The position numbers and the translations under genes were made by a program. The notes beneath the pieces are model-generated. The model was not told the DNA's origin and did not search any database. It worked only from the letters and a program-made list of their open reading frames with translations. This document shows positions 16,525 to 23,949 of a stretch of DNA of 33,897 nucleotides, piece after piece. Every line of letters begins with the position of its first letter. Positions within the stretch are counted from its first letter, which is position 1. The stretch comes from an uncultured Bacillota bacterium (GTDB lineage Bacteria; Bacillota; Clostridia; Peptostreptococcales; Anaerovoracaceae): positions 1 through 33,897 of the forward strand of contig CASFMJ010000025.1 of assembly GCA_949295785.1 (NCBI GenBank). Direction: 5' to 3'.

Positions 16525-17595
16525 ATGGCAAAAAAGAAGAGAGTTACACTGCCGAAAGACTTCCGGGAACTTGTGGAAGCAGGTGATATGGAGAAACTCA
16601 AAGCAATCTATGACAGATGCGAACTGTCTGCCACTTATGATGGCAGGTATGGTATGAACACAGCCCTGCATTATTATGGTGTTCCCGATGAACTGGTTCG
16701 CTGGCTTGTTGCGCAAGGACTGAATGTGGACATAGAAAACTATTACGGGCGTTCGCCTTTATATGAGCAAACCACAGTGGGAAGCAGCACGGTGAAACTG
16801 CTTTTTGAACTGGGCGCGGATATTGAAAAGCCTGACCGATACGGAAACAGGCCGCTGCACAATGCCGCAAGATTTTTCCGTACAGATGCGGTACGCTTTC
16901 TGGTGGAAAAGGGGGCAAAGGTTCGTGTGAAAAATGACATGGGGCGAACGCCGCTTGCAGAATCCCTTGCGGTTTGCCATAATGCAAACATACCAGAAAT
17001 GGCTGAGATTTCTGTCATATTATTAGATGCGGGGACAAAAATCACACCAGAAATGATCAAAAGCGTCAGGCGGATCGGTGAAGAGTTTGAATTTTACAGA
17101 AGCAGCTTTAACAAAGACTTTCTTGCCGAAACAGACGCAGGACTTGAGAAACTCTATGCTTTATTCAATGTGGAACCTATTGCAAAGCGTCAAATGCACG
17201 ATGGAGTCTCTCCCATTATCGTGGCAGATGGATCCTGGGAAAAACAATATGAGATGCTTTGGCAGCTGCTGGTTCCAGCCAGCGGTGCAGCCCAGACTGT
17301 ACAAGGGGAAGTGATTCGTATAGCAGGCCGTGTAGGCGATGAATTATACAGAAACGGCGGTATAAACTGGGATAAAAATTATCGCAAAATGCTGGATGCG
17401 CTGTTGGTGCATTTGGCCTCCGGCACACCCCTTTGCGAAAGTCAGTTAAACGAGGCAAAAACGCTGGCGGCAAGCATTCGCGCTAAAGGCACCGGAGACG
17501 AGCAGCTAACCGACCGCCTTTGTGAGCTTGCCGTTTTGTGGGTATCGAAAAATCCCAATCCCATTTCATTGAATAAGCCGAATTATGACAGGTAA
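16525..17595 (+). CDS. Ankyrin-repeat protein
   Basis: A 356-residue cytoplasmic protein. Residues about 41-175 contain four ankyrin-type repeats (MNTALHYYGV..., YGRSPLYEQ...VKLLFELGADIE, YGNRPLHNAARF...FLVEKGAKVRV, MGRTPLAES...). Such repeats bind other proteins. The C-terminal half (about 180-356) is helical and not recognised. GGAGG at 16512-16516 is 8 nt before ATG 16525, so I chose this over ATG 16510. CGN codons dominate for Arg, unlike the uvr genes. Partner and role unknown; it shares a duplicated leader with the neighbouring nucleotidyltransferase gene. Confidence 0.85.
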   Translation: MAKKKRVTLPKDFRELVEAGDMEKLKAIYDRCELSATYDGRYGMNTALHYYGVPDELVRWLVAQGLNVDIENYYGRSPLYEQTTVGSSTVKLLFELGADIEKPDRYGNRPLHNAARFFRTDAVRFLVEKGAKVRVKNDMGRTPLAESLAVCHNANIPEMAEISVILLDAGTKITPEMIKSVRRIGEEFEFYRSSFNKDFLAETDAGLEKLYALFNVEPIAKRQMHDGVSPIIVADGSWEKQYEMLWQLLVPASGAAQTVQGEVIRIAGRVGDELYRNGGINWDKNYRKMLDALLVHLASGTPLCESQLNEAKTLAASIRAKGTGDEQLTDRLCELAVLWVSKNPNPISLNKPNYDR

Positions 17596-17825
17596 CGGGT
17601 GCAATGACTTTATGTATAACATCGGCAAACCGGCCCGGGAGCCTTTTGAAAAACCGCAGAAAAAATTAAAGCAATTGCAGAGTACCCACACATGATACCC
17701 ACCGGATAAATCAAGGCAGAAGATTCCTTAGAACGGGCAGGAAGACAAACAATGTGCAGGCATGTGTCAAAGGAATTGCCGAAAAAAATATCTTTTTATG
17801 AGTAAAAAGCATAAGAATGGATGAC
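17596..17825. other. Spacer without a recognised gene
   Basis: Only very short frames are present, such as a 27-codon frame at 17612-17695 (YNIGKPAREPFEKPQKKL) without a ribosome site. It could be the remnant of a gene. No repeats or promoters stand out. Confidence 0.4.
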
Positions 17826-17892
17826 ATACTCTCCACAAAGCAGACACCGGAAATAAGAAAAATTTCATGACTGCATTGGGAGAGTATTTTTT
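17826..17892 (+). terminator. Large hairpin with T tract
   Basis: ATACTCTCC (17826-17834) pairs with GGAGAGTAT (17879-17887). Inside, after a single bulge, CAAAGCAG (17836-17843) pairs with CTGCATTG (17871-17878) with one mismatch, and GAAAT/ATTTC (17850-17866) forms a top stem. A T run follows to 17892. It fits a terminator for the ankyrin transcript, but the size suggests a structured RNA element. Confidence 0.6.
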
Positions 17893-17936
17893 ATGGGTAA
17901 AAAGAAGCTTGCGATTATTGTGATCTCAGAAATGAC

Positions 17937-17966
17937 ATTTGACCGGTTATGCTTTGAAATCGACCA
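17937..17966 (+). promoter_or_regulatory. LytTR-type operator: two 9-bp direct repeats
   Basis: ATTTGACCG (17937-17945) and AATCGACCA (17958-17966) are imperfect direct repeats with a 12-bp spacer (21-bp period), the arrangement bound by LytTR domains such as AgrA. They lie 15 bp upstream of the -35 of the LytTR gene itself, suggesting autoregulation. CGAC/GTCG at 17961-17973 adds a small dyad. Confidence 0.5.
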
Positions 17967-17981
17967 TCTGTCGAAATTTCA

Positions 17982-18010
17982 TTGAAACTGTTGTCTGTAT
18001 TTTTTATAAT
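17982..18010 (+). promoter_or_regulatory. Promoter of the LytTR-DUF3021 operon
   Basis: TTGAAA (17982-17987), 17-bp spacer, perfect TATAAT (18005-18010), 33 nt before the start codon. Confidence 0.7.
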
Positions 18011-18043
18011 GGCACTGTATAGAAAAAGAAAGAGGTGATTATC

Positions 18044-18484
18044 ATGCAGGTCGAAATCAAGATTGACAGTTCATATACTGACCCTAAAATAATCATACTG
18101 ACTGCTTCAATGACAGAGGATGTCAGCTGCATTTTAAAAAGAATTTCTGAAGATGTACCGCCAATAATTTCAGGTTATAAAGATGAAAAAATTGAAATAC
18201 TGGAGCCGGCAGATTTGATTCGGCTTTACGCAAATTCCGGAAAAGTTTTTGCGGTTACAGATAAAGGTGAATATACCATCAGGCTCAGACTATATGAATT
18301 GGAAAAGATGTTGCCTGCCAATCATTTTATTCGTATATCAAATTCAGAGATAATTAACTTGAAAAAGGTCAGAAATTTTGATCTGAGTTTTACAGGTACC
18401 ATTTGCGTTAAATTGCCAGACGGGATAACAACATATGTATCCAGACGCTATGTTCAAAAATTAAAAAAGAAATTAGGAATATGA
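18044..18484 (+). CDS. LytTR-family DNA-binding regulator
   Basis: A 146-residue regulator with a C-terminal LytTR domain (about 45-144) marked by FIRISNSEIINLKKV and YVSRRYVQKLKKKLG. There is no receiver domain, so it is not a classical two-component regulator. Such stand-alone LytTR proteins are usually paired with a membrane protein that holds them inactive, as in streptococcal HdrRM and BrsRM. I chose ATG 18044 because AGAGGTGAT is well spaced; the GTG at 18035 lies inside that site. It is followed 10 nt later by a DUF3021 membrane protein and preceded by a LytTR-like repeat. Confidence 0.9.
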   Translation: MQVEIKIDSSYTDPKIIILTASMTEDVSCILKRISEDVPPIISGYKDEKIEILEPADLIRLYANSGKVFAVTDKGEYTIRLRLYELEKMLPANHFIRISNSEIINLKKVRNFDLSFTGTICVKLPDGITTYVSRRYVQKLKKKLGI

Positions 18485-18494
18485 GGTGAACATT

Positions 18495-18965
18495 ATGAGA
18501 AATAAAATTATTATGCGCAGTCTTTTAGGATTTCCGGCAGGAATTGTAATAGGATATTTAATTACAATATTAGGTTCTCTTATTCTGGCAAACGGATATT
18601 ACTCACCTTGTGTACCTGAACTTATATCAGCTGTGGGAAATGAAATCAATGCTGTTGTTTTACAGACACTTCTCAGCGGAATATTGGGATCAGGGTTTGC
18701 AGCAAGTTCAGTAATATGGCAGATGGATAATTGGAGCATTGTAAAGCAGACAGGAATTTACTTTTTTATCATTTCAGTAATAATGCTGCCGGTTGCTTAT
18801 TTTGCATACTGGATGGAGCATAGTGCAGTGGGATTTTTAATTTATTTTGGAATTTTCATTTTAATTTTTGTAATTATATGGATAATTATGTTTATCATAG
18901 GTAAACAGGATGTGAGAAAAATGAATGAGAAATTGTTACAAACAGAGTTCAACAGAAATGAGTGA
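18495..18965 (+). CDS. DUF3021-type membrane protein
   Basis: A 156-residue protein with four predicted transmembrane helices, starting around residues 10-30, 48-70, 81-103 and 109-135, with a short charged tail. DUF3021 proteins are standard partners of LytTR regulators and are thought to control them at the membrane. GAGGTGA precedes ATG 18495; the GTG at 18486 is within that site. It ends at a perfect terminator at 19034-19073. Function inferred from family pairing. Confidence 0.8.
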   Translation: MRNKIIMRSLLGFPAGIVIGYLITILGSLILANGYYSPCVPELISAVGNEINAVVLQTLLSGILGSGFAASSVIWQMDNWSIVKQTGIYFFIISVIMLPVAYFAYWMEHSAVGFLIYFGIFILIFVIIWIIMFIIGKQDVRKMNEKLLQTEFNRNE

Positions 18966-19033
18966 TAAACCGGTGATACTTTTCCTGTATAAAGTAATAA
19001 ATAACAGATCTTATATAATATTTTCAGTTGGCA

Positions 19034-19073
19034 AAAAATCACGGCAGGTCTTGCAATACCTGCCGTGATTTTT
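19034..19073. terminator. Bidirectional terminator, 16-bp perfect stem
   Basis: AAAAATCACGGCAGGT (19034-19049) pairs perfectly with ACCTGCCGTGATTTTT (19058-19073) around an 8-nt loop. It lies between the convergent DUF3021 and polysaccharide deacetylase genes. Confidence 0.92.
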
Positions 19074-19136
19074 ATACTATGGCGCTTTGGTGTTTACTTT
19101 TTTTTGTCATATAAACCGGCGCTTTTTTTACGGAGT

Positions 19137-19856
19137 TTATTGTATACTGCTATTTTGTTTAATTTCACTCATATGTGACACCGTAACAAACTTAAATCCC
19201 CTTGTTTTAAGCTCAACAATGATTTTTTCCAGTGCTTTTACTGTTTCCCGGTTGTCATCATGAAAAACAATAATGTCCCCGTCTTGTATATTGCCGACAA
19301 CAGTATTGTAAATTTTTTCTGAATCCGGATTTTCCCAATCTCCGCTGTCAATGGTCCACAACATGAGCGGAAGATCAGCTGCTTTTTCTACTTCTTCCGT
19401 ATATCTTCCATAAGGAGGACGGAGATATCTGATGGAACAGTCCGGAAGAATCCTTTTCAGCTCTTTTTCTGTCCGGCTGACTTCCTGCTTTATTTGAAGT
19501 TCGCTCAGCATCGTCAGATCAGGATGAGAAAAGGTATGACATCCGATTTCATGTCCGCTGGCGGCCATCTCTTTGACCAGCAGCTCGTTTCCTGAAATGT
19601 GTTCTCCTATCAGAAAGAAAGTTGCCGGAACCTGATGTTTATACAGAATATCCAGCACCTCAGGTGTATAAAGACAATCCGGCCCGTCGTCAAAGGTCAG
19701 GGCAACAAGAGATTGTGAGGGAGCTGAGGCGGTGATTTGTGCCGGTATCGGGCTCCTGTAAACTCGATGATGAATTCCCGCAAGGAGGGCAATAATCACT
19801 GATACAACTATACAGCTTACAAATCCGCAGAATAACAGATTTTTGTGTTTCTTCAT
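19137..19856 (-). CDS. Polysaccharide deacetylase (NodB domain)
   Basis: A membrane-anchored or secreted carbohydrate esterase 4 enzyme of 239 residues. There is an N-terminal hydrophobic segment (about 7-27). The NodB domain follows, with TFDDGPD (Asp56 base, Asp57 metal ligand), HTFSHPD (metal ligands His107 and His111), RPPYGR (146-151), DSGDW (170-174) and FHD (198-200); all catalytic motifs are intact. It likely removes N-acetyl groups from an extracellular glycan. The ATG overlaps the TGA of the glycosyltransferase gene (ATGA), so the two are translationally coupled. Together they resemble a minimal PgaC/PgaB-type exopolysaccharide pair. Confidence 0.93.
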   Translation of the reverse strand: MKKHKNLLFCGFVSCIVVSVIIALLAGIHHRVYRSPIPAQITASAPSQSLVALTFDDGPDCLYTPEVLDILYKHQVPATFFLIGEHISGNELLVKEMAASGHEIGCHTFSHPDLTMLSELQIKQEVSRTEKELKRILPDCSIRYLRPPYGRYTEEVEKAADLPLMLWTIDSGDWENPDSEKIYNTVVGNIQDGDIIVFHDDNRETVKALEKIIVELKTRGFKFVTVSHMSEIKQNSSIQ

Positions 19857-21121
19857 TTCCATTCCCCCCTCTTGTGCAGCAGACGGATTGTATAGCCATG
19901 CACGGATGCCGTGCTCTGAATGACCTGGAAGAATAAAATGAAACATAAAAAGCCTGCAAAGCTGTTTTGAAACGGTATTTTCAGTTTTTTCTGATAAAGG
20001 TACATGCTGAGGAAAAGCAGAATGCACACAGCTGCCGTAAGCAGGGTGAGAAATCCGGCCAGGTAATAATAACCGATTATTGCAAGAATAATCCCCGGAA
20101 TGAATCCAAAAAGAAAGGCAAGATCGAGATAAATAACTGAAAGGTTAACCATTGCAAAATGACGTGAAAAAGCTGTACCCTGTTTCCACGGCGGAACACT
20201 TGATAAACCTTCCAGCATTCCGATTGCCCAGCGCTTGCGCTGGTTGTACAGGCCGTTTAAGGACGCCAAAGCAGTGGTATAGCCCACAGCCTGCGGTTCG
20301 TAAGTTGAAGAAAGTCCCCGGTGGAGCAGTTTATAAGTCAGCACGATATCTTCTCCCAGCAGATCCTGCCAGCCACCGATTCTGACAACTTCCTCAGTCC
20401 GGTAAGCGCTAAAAGCGCCCTGTGCCACCAGAGTAGAACGGTAGCTGCCCTGAAAACGCTTAATAGCGGCAATGCTGAGCAGATAATCATAATTCTGCAT
20501 TTTAGCGGCAAGAGAAGCTTTTGAATTTTCAACAAAAAGATTTCCCGCAACACAAGCGCTGCCGGAAGATACAATATGATTCATAATTTTTTGTATGGCG
20601 TGTTTTTCCAGATAAGTGTCGGCATCCACAGTAATAAAGTAAGGCGTGCAAATCAGCTCTAATCCGGTATTCAGTGCGTATGCCTTGCCCTGCTTACTGC
20701 AGAAAACATATTCCAGCGAACAGTTTTCAAAAGAGGATTCCTGCAGTTTTATAATTTCATCCTTAGTACCGTCGGTGGAGTCATTATCCACTACAAGCAG
20801 GCGGATATGCCCTTTATACTGCTGGGCTGCGATGGCCTGAATTGACCGGGCAATGGTTTTTTCTTCGTTGTGAGCGCATATGATAACGGTGGTATCTTCC
20901 TGAGTGTCGGGATAGGATTTTAATTTCCGGTTCAGCAGATTGGAGAAGAACATGAAACTCATCAGGAACCCCGGCAGCAATGCCATGCCGATAATGACCC
21001 ACCAGACATAGACAGATGGAAAAATATATGAAATATCCTGTGCCCAGCCGATTGCAAAGAAGGAGGAAACGGCAAGCCACAGAAGACCAAAACAAATTGA
21101 AAAAATAAATTTTGCTTTCAA
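19853..21121 (-). CDS. Family 2 processive glycosyltransferase, PgaC/IcaA-like
   Basis: A 422-residue membrane synthase. Two N-terminal helices (about 5-26 and 36-60) are followed by the GT2 domain: ICAHNEE (81-87), VDNDSTDGT (111-119), VDADTY (165-170), GED (256-258) and QRKRW (294-298), the signature of processive synthases. Three or so C-terminal helices (about 320-410) complete the pore. It likely polymerises a beta-linked sugar, perhaps GlcNAc because a deacetylase follows; the sugar is not proven. The start is TTG at 21121 after GGGAGGTGAT, and this ribosome site is part of a large hairpin (21122-21171). There is no PgaD-like or PgaA-like partner nearby. Confidence 0.9.
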   Translation of the reverse strand: MKAKFIFSICFGLLWLAVSSFFAIGWAQDISYIFPSVYVWWVIIGMALLPGFLMSFMFFSNLLNRKLKSYPDTQEDTTVIICAHNEEKTIARSIQAIAAQQYKGHIRLLVVDNDSTDGTKDEIIKLQESSFENCSLEYVFCSKQGKAYALNTGLELICTPYFITVDADTYLEKHAIQKIMNHIVSSGSACVAGNLFVENSKASLAAKMQNYDYLLSIAAIKRFQGSYRSTLVAQGAFSAYRTEEVVRIGGWQDLLGEDIVLTYKLLHRGLSSTYEPQAVGYTTALASLNGLYNQRKRWAIGMLEGLSSVPPWKQGTAFSRHFAMVNLSVIYLDLAFLFGFIPGIILAIIGYYYLAGFLTLLTAAVCILLFLSMYLYQKKLKIPFQNSFAGFLCFILFFQVIQSTASVHGYTIRLLHKRGEWK

Positions 21122-21171
21122 AAAATCACCTCCCTTCCAATGTACGCGTGTACAGGGAAAGTGGTGATTTT
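21122..21171 (-). promoter_or_regulatory. Hairpin hiding the glycosyltransferase ribosome site
   Basis: In the minus-strand RNA, AAAATCACC (21171-21163) can pair with GGTGATTTT (21130-21122), which contains the ribosome site next to the TTG start. Inside the hairpin TGTAC/GTACA (21141-21154) forms a second stem and TTCC/GGAA a third. Opening the structure would be needed for translation. Shape suggests control by RNA thermometer, ligand or protein; none is established. Confidence 0.6.
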
Positions 21172-21325
21172 ATTTTAAAAATCCCCCGGCTGAATTGATA
21201 ATCTTCTGCACAATCAGATATTCCTCCCACAGTATTTTCTGAACTGCATCTGACTGCAGACCTGTTAAAACATGTCCGGCAATAAACAATAGCAGTTTTG
21301 AGCAAGGTTCTGATACCGGCGGCAA
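21170..21325 (-). pseudogene. Possible decayed gene fragment
   Basis: A 51-codon minus-strand frame with protein-like content (SKLLLFIAGHVLTGLQ then ILWEEYLIVQKIIN) ends at 21170, within the hairpin before the glycosyltransferase. Another frame just upstream on the same strand reads MEMILRHGGPVGSCSLSQ and stops at about 21341, so the two may be parts of one gene split by a frameshift. There is no ribosome site or recognised family. Confidence 0.3.
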
Positions 21326-21614
21326 TATGATTTTACTGACTTAATGAACAGGACCCTACAGGTCCGCCATGACGTAAAATCATTTCCATGTGATACAGGT
21401 AGACAAAAAGCTGCATTTCAGACGTGTAAAGAAGGCTGAAAGGCAGCTTTTATCGGCAGCCCTATCTTAAATGACAGGGACACATGTCATACATCTGCGA
21501 CTTATGAACCAGCACCGTGCTCAGATCATATCATGATATTTTTACAGCGTCCGTTCACCGTTATGGGAGACAGGCGCTGTTTAAGAGACCTTGTGTACAA
21601 TCAATTCAGCCGGC
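21326..21614. other. Spacer without a recognised gene
   Basis: Only small hairpins (for example GGACC/GGTCC near 21351-21366) and very short frames are seen. It lies downstream of the cupin gene; no convincing terminator with a T tract was found. Confidence 0.35.
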
Positions 21615-22076
21615 CTATCTTTGGCAGCAGGAATGATTTTCATGCCGGTCACAATTATCTTTTTTTGTTTCCTGTATGGTGCCAAAAGGATGTTCAGGCG
21701 GCCCATATACCGTATAAAGTTTTAACGGAGTTTTTCCTATATTGATGATGTTGTGCCATGTACATGCAGGCACCATCACAGCACAGCCTCTATCTGCCCT
21801 CTGCTGAAAGTCCATGCAATTTTTGTTTTGCCCCATCATGACAAGAGCGCAGCCTTCTTCAACACATATAAACTGATCTGTATCAGAGTGCATTTCAAGC
21901 CCGGTTTCTTCATGAGAAGGTATGCACATAAGAGTCACCTGAAGGTGACAGCCGGTCCATAATGCAGCTCTGTAATAGGGATTCTGTCTTACAGCACAGC
22001 CGATGTTGGTGACAAACGGTTCCGGACCGTGGTCTGTTGTTTCGGGCATGCAGCAGTAACGGTTATTTCTTTTCAA
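21615..22076 (-). CDS. Cupin-domain protein
   Basis: A 153-residue single-domain cupin. The core reads TALMCIPSHEE-like strand, then EMHSDTDQFICVEEG (first cupin motif), MVPACTWHNIINIG (second motif) and LKLYTVYGPPEHPFGT. The pattern GPEPFV...YRAALWTGCHLQVTLM...H.DTDQF matches a common clostridial cupin group of unknown substrate. The TTG start at 22076 is preceded by GAGGTGA at good distance; the longer frame upstream has no ribosome site. The last 15 residues (Cys/His-rich) differ from what I expect for the group. It is divergent from the sensor operon across a large dyad (22127-22159). Confidence 0.85.
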   Translation of the reverse strand: MKRNNRYCCMPETTDHGPEPFVTNIGCAVRQNPYYRAALWTGCHLQVTLMCIPSHEETGLEMHSDTDQFICVEEGCALVMMGQNKNCMDFQQRADRGCAVMVPACTWHNIINIGKTPLKLYTVYGPPEHPFGTIQETKKDNCDRHENHSCCQR

Positions 22077-22126
22077 ACATTTCACCTCACAAAAACAAGA
22101 TATGATTTCAGTATATGTGAACGGAA

Positions 22127-22159
22127 AGTAAGGTGTGAACCGGTATTTCACACTTTACT
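22127..22159. promoter_or_regulatory. 33-bp operator-like dyad between cupin and sensor operon
   Basis: AGTAAGGTGTGAA (22127-22139) and TTCACACTTTACT (22147-22159) are inverted with 12 of 13 pairs matching and a 7-bp centre. A further half-site TGTGAACGG lies at 22116-22124. The dyad sits 36 bp upstream of the sensor promoter and 50 bp from the cupin start, a good place to control both. Confidence 0.65.
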
Positions 22160-22195
22160 GCGAAAGCAAAGAATCCCGTGCACATGGAAGAACTT

Positions 22196-22224
22196 TTGCT
22201 TTTTTTTCGGAAATAAGTTATACT
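22196..22224 (+). promoter_or_regulatory. Promoter of the 7TM sensor-kinase-regulator operon
   Basis: TTGCTT (22196-22201), 17-bp spacer, TATACT (22219-22224), giving a leader of about 35 nt to the TTG start. Confidence 0.55.
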
Positions 22225-22266
22225 GTACCCGACAAATCCGGTTTTCGGGGAAAGGAGAAAAATGGA

Positions 22267-23949
22267 TTGTTAAGGTGCCCGAAAAAATACAGGAGAGAAA
22301 CAAAGACTCTGATGGTTGTTACAGCACTTGTTATATTAGCTGTAATCTGCCGTCTGATTTCTATTTATGATATTGCTGATGACGGGCTGAATTATTTTTT
22401 TTCGCTGATGCGCACAGTAATTTACATAGGCATTATTATTACATGGGGGGTTTCGGTTCGAAACCGGGTAATAAACCGTTCTATACGCAGATATATGCAG
22501 ACTGTGGCAGCATTACTCCTTTTCTGGTTTGTTATCAGAAGCTGTAAATTTTTCTTTATGGATGGCATAATCTCACTGCAGTATTACTGCTGGTACAGCT
22601 ATTACATACCTATGATTCTGATTCCGATGATTGGAATTTATATTGCATTTTGCCTCGGTAAAACAGAAAATTATACCTTGCCGCTTTATATGAAGGCTCT
22701 TATAATCCCGGCTGCTGTGGCTATCGTTCTGATTTTTACTAATAATTTTCATCAGCTGGTGTTCGGCTTTCCATTTGGAAGAGCAGAAGCAGATCCGGTA
22801 TATATATACAGACCCCTTTATTTTGTATGTCTCGGCTTAATAATTGCAGAGACCCTTTTATTCCTTATACTTCTTCTCATGCGAAGTCAGGTCCCCTATA
22901 AAAGAAAAAGAATCTGGGGTCCTGTGCTGCCTGCAGCCGCTGGAATTTTATACGCTATAGGTTATATAGCCGGTTTTCCCGCAGTTTTTATTGCTGCAGG
23001 CGATATGACTGCAGTTTTGACTCTGATTATGCTGTCCGTCTGCGAGTTGTGCATACAGAACGGACTGATTCCGTCCAACACCAGGTACAGTGAACTTCTC
23101 AAAGCTTCGACCATAGGAGCGCAGATTACTGATGCAGACTTTAACAGATGCATTGTGTCGGATAACGCAAAGGAATTTTCGAAAGAACTTATGCGCCGTG
23201 CAGTGAAAGAACCTGTTGAAATCGGAAATGAGAGGCTGTCAGGCGCACCTGTGACCGGCGGATATGTGTTATGGGTCGAGGATATTTCTATGGTTAAAGA
23301 TGTTATGAAAAAGCTGGAGAAGATCAGCTCACGGCTTTCTGCAAATAATAATCTTTTGAAGGCAGAGGTTGAACTGAAGGAAAAACAGTCAAGGGCTGAT
23401 GAGCAGCGGCGTATTTATGATAGAATAACCGAAGAAGTGGAACCTCAACTTAAACGGCTGGAATTGCTTCTTGAACCTTCGTCAGATCCGGTGAAAACAA
23501 GAGAAAATCTGGGATACGCCTGCGTGATGAGCGCCTATATAAAACGGCTGGGAAATCTTATTCTTCTTGGAGAAGAGGCCACTTTTCTCATGTCTCGTGA
23601 ACTGGAATACAGTTTTCGGGAATCTATGGAAAACCTTCGTCTATGCGGTGTGGCTACATCACTCTCGTGCATATGTGAGGGAATAATTTCGAAAGATTCC
23701 GCAGTTGCCGCCTATGAGTTTTTTGAAATGGTTCTGGAAGCTGCCCTTCCTACGATGAAGGCAATTCTGGTAAACCTGACAGTGGAAGACCGGTCTGTTA
23801 AAATAATTTTTGCCCTGTCCTGCCCTAACTCATCTGTTGCTGCAGACAGAGAGTTTCTGAAGCGGCACAATGCTTATGCTGAGGTATCAGAAGATGGGGA
23901 CGATGTCCGGATAACCTTTCTTATGCCGAAAGGGGGCGACACAAAATGA
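22267..23949 (+). CDS. 7TM sensor with degenerate histidine-kinase domain
   Basis: A 560-residue membrane sensor. Seven or eight predicted helices span about 15-265, like the 7TM sensor module of some clostridial kinases. A PAS-like segment (about 275-340) and a coiled coil (about 345-380) follow. At the place of the dimerisation helix the sequence is RRIYDRITEEVEPQL, with Tyr384 where the downstream kinase has His (QIHDSIG). The C-terminal domain lacks clear N, G1 and G2 boxes for ATP. It therefore probably senses and regulates rather than phosphorylates. The start TTG 22267 is 9 nt after AAAGGAG; the longer upstream frame has no support. Its stop overlaps the next ATG (ATGA). Confidence 0.8.
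   Translation: MLRCPKKYRRETKTLMVVTALVILAVICRLISIYDIADDGLNYFFSLMRTVIYIGIIITWGVSVRNRVINRSIRRYMQTVAALLLFWFVIRSCKFFFMDGIISLQYYCWYSYYIPMILIPMIGIYIAFCLGKTENYTLPLYMKALIIPAAVAIVLIFTNNFHQLVFGFPFGRAEADPVYIYRPLYFVCLGLIIAETLLFLILLLMRSQVPYKRKRIWGPVLPAAAGILYAIGYIAGFPAVFIAAGDMTAVLTLIMLSVCELCIQNGLIPSNTRYSELLKASTIGAQITDADFNRCIVSDNAKEFSKELMRRAVKEPVEIGNERLSGAPVTGGYVLWVEDISMVKDVMKKLEKISSRLSANNNLLKAEVELKEKQSRADEQRRIYDRITEEVEPQLKRLELLLEPSSDPVKTRENLGYACVMSAYIKRLGNLILLGEEATFLMSRELEYSFRESMENLRLCGVATSLSCICEGIISKDSAVAAYEFFEMVLEAALPTMKAILVNLTVEDRSVKIIFALSCPNSSVAADREFLKRHNAYAEVSEDGDDVRITFLMPKGGDTK

Noticed and set aside
17893..17985. 30-codon frame MGKKKLAIIV before the LytTR gene
   Set aside because: No ribosome site and it runs across the proposed operator into the -35; considered as a leader peptide but not supported.
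19857..20027. Longer start for the polysaccharide deacetylase
   Set aside because: The extension overlaps the end of the glycosyltransferase gene in another frame and lacks a ribosome site; the ATGA coupling start gives a normal signal anchor.
22135..22266. Longer start for the 7TM sensor (44 more residues)
   Set aside because: It would begin inside the dyad and upstream of the promoter, without a ribosome site, and is not membrane-like.
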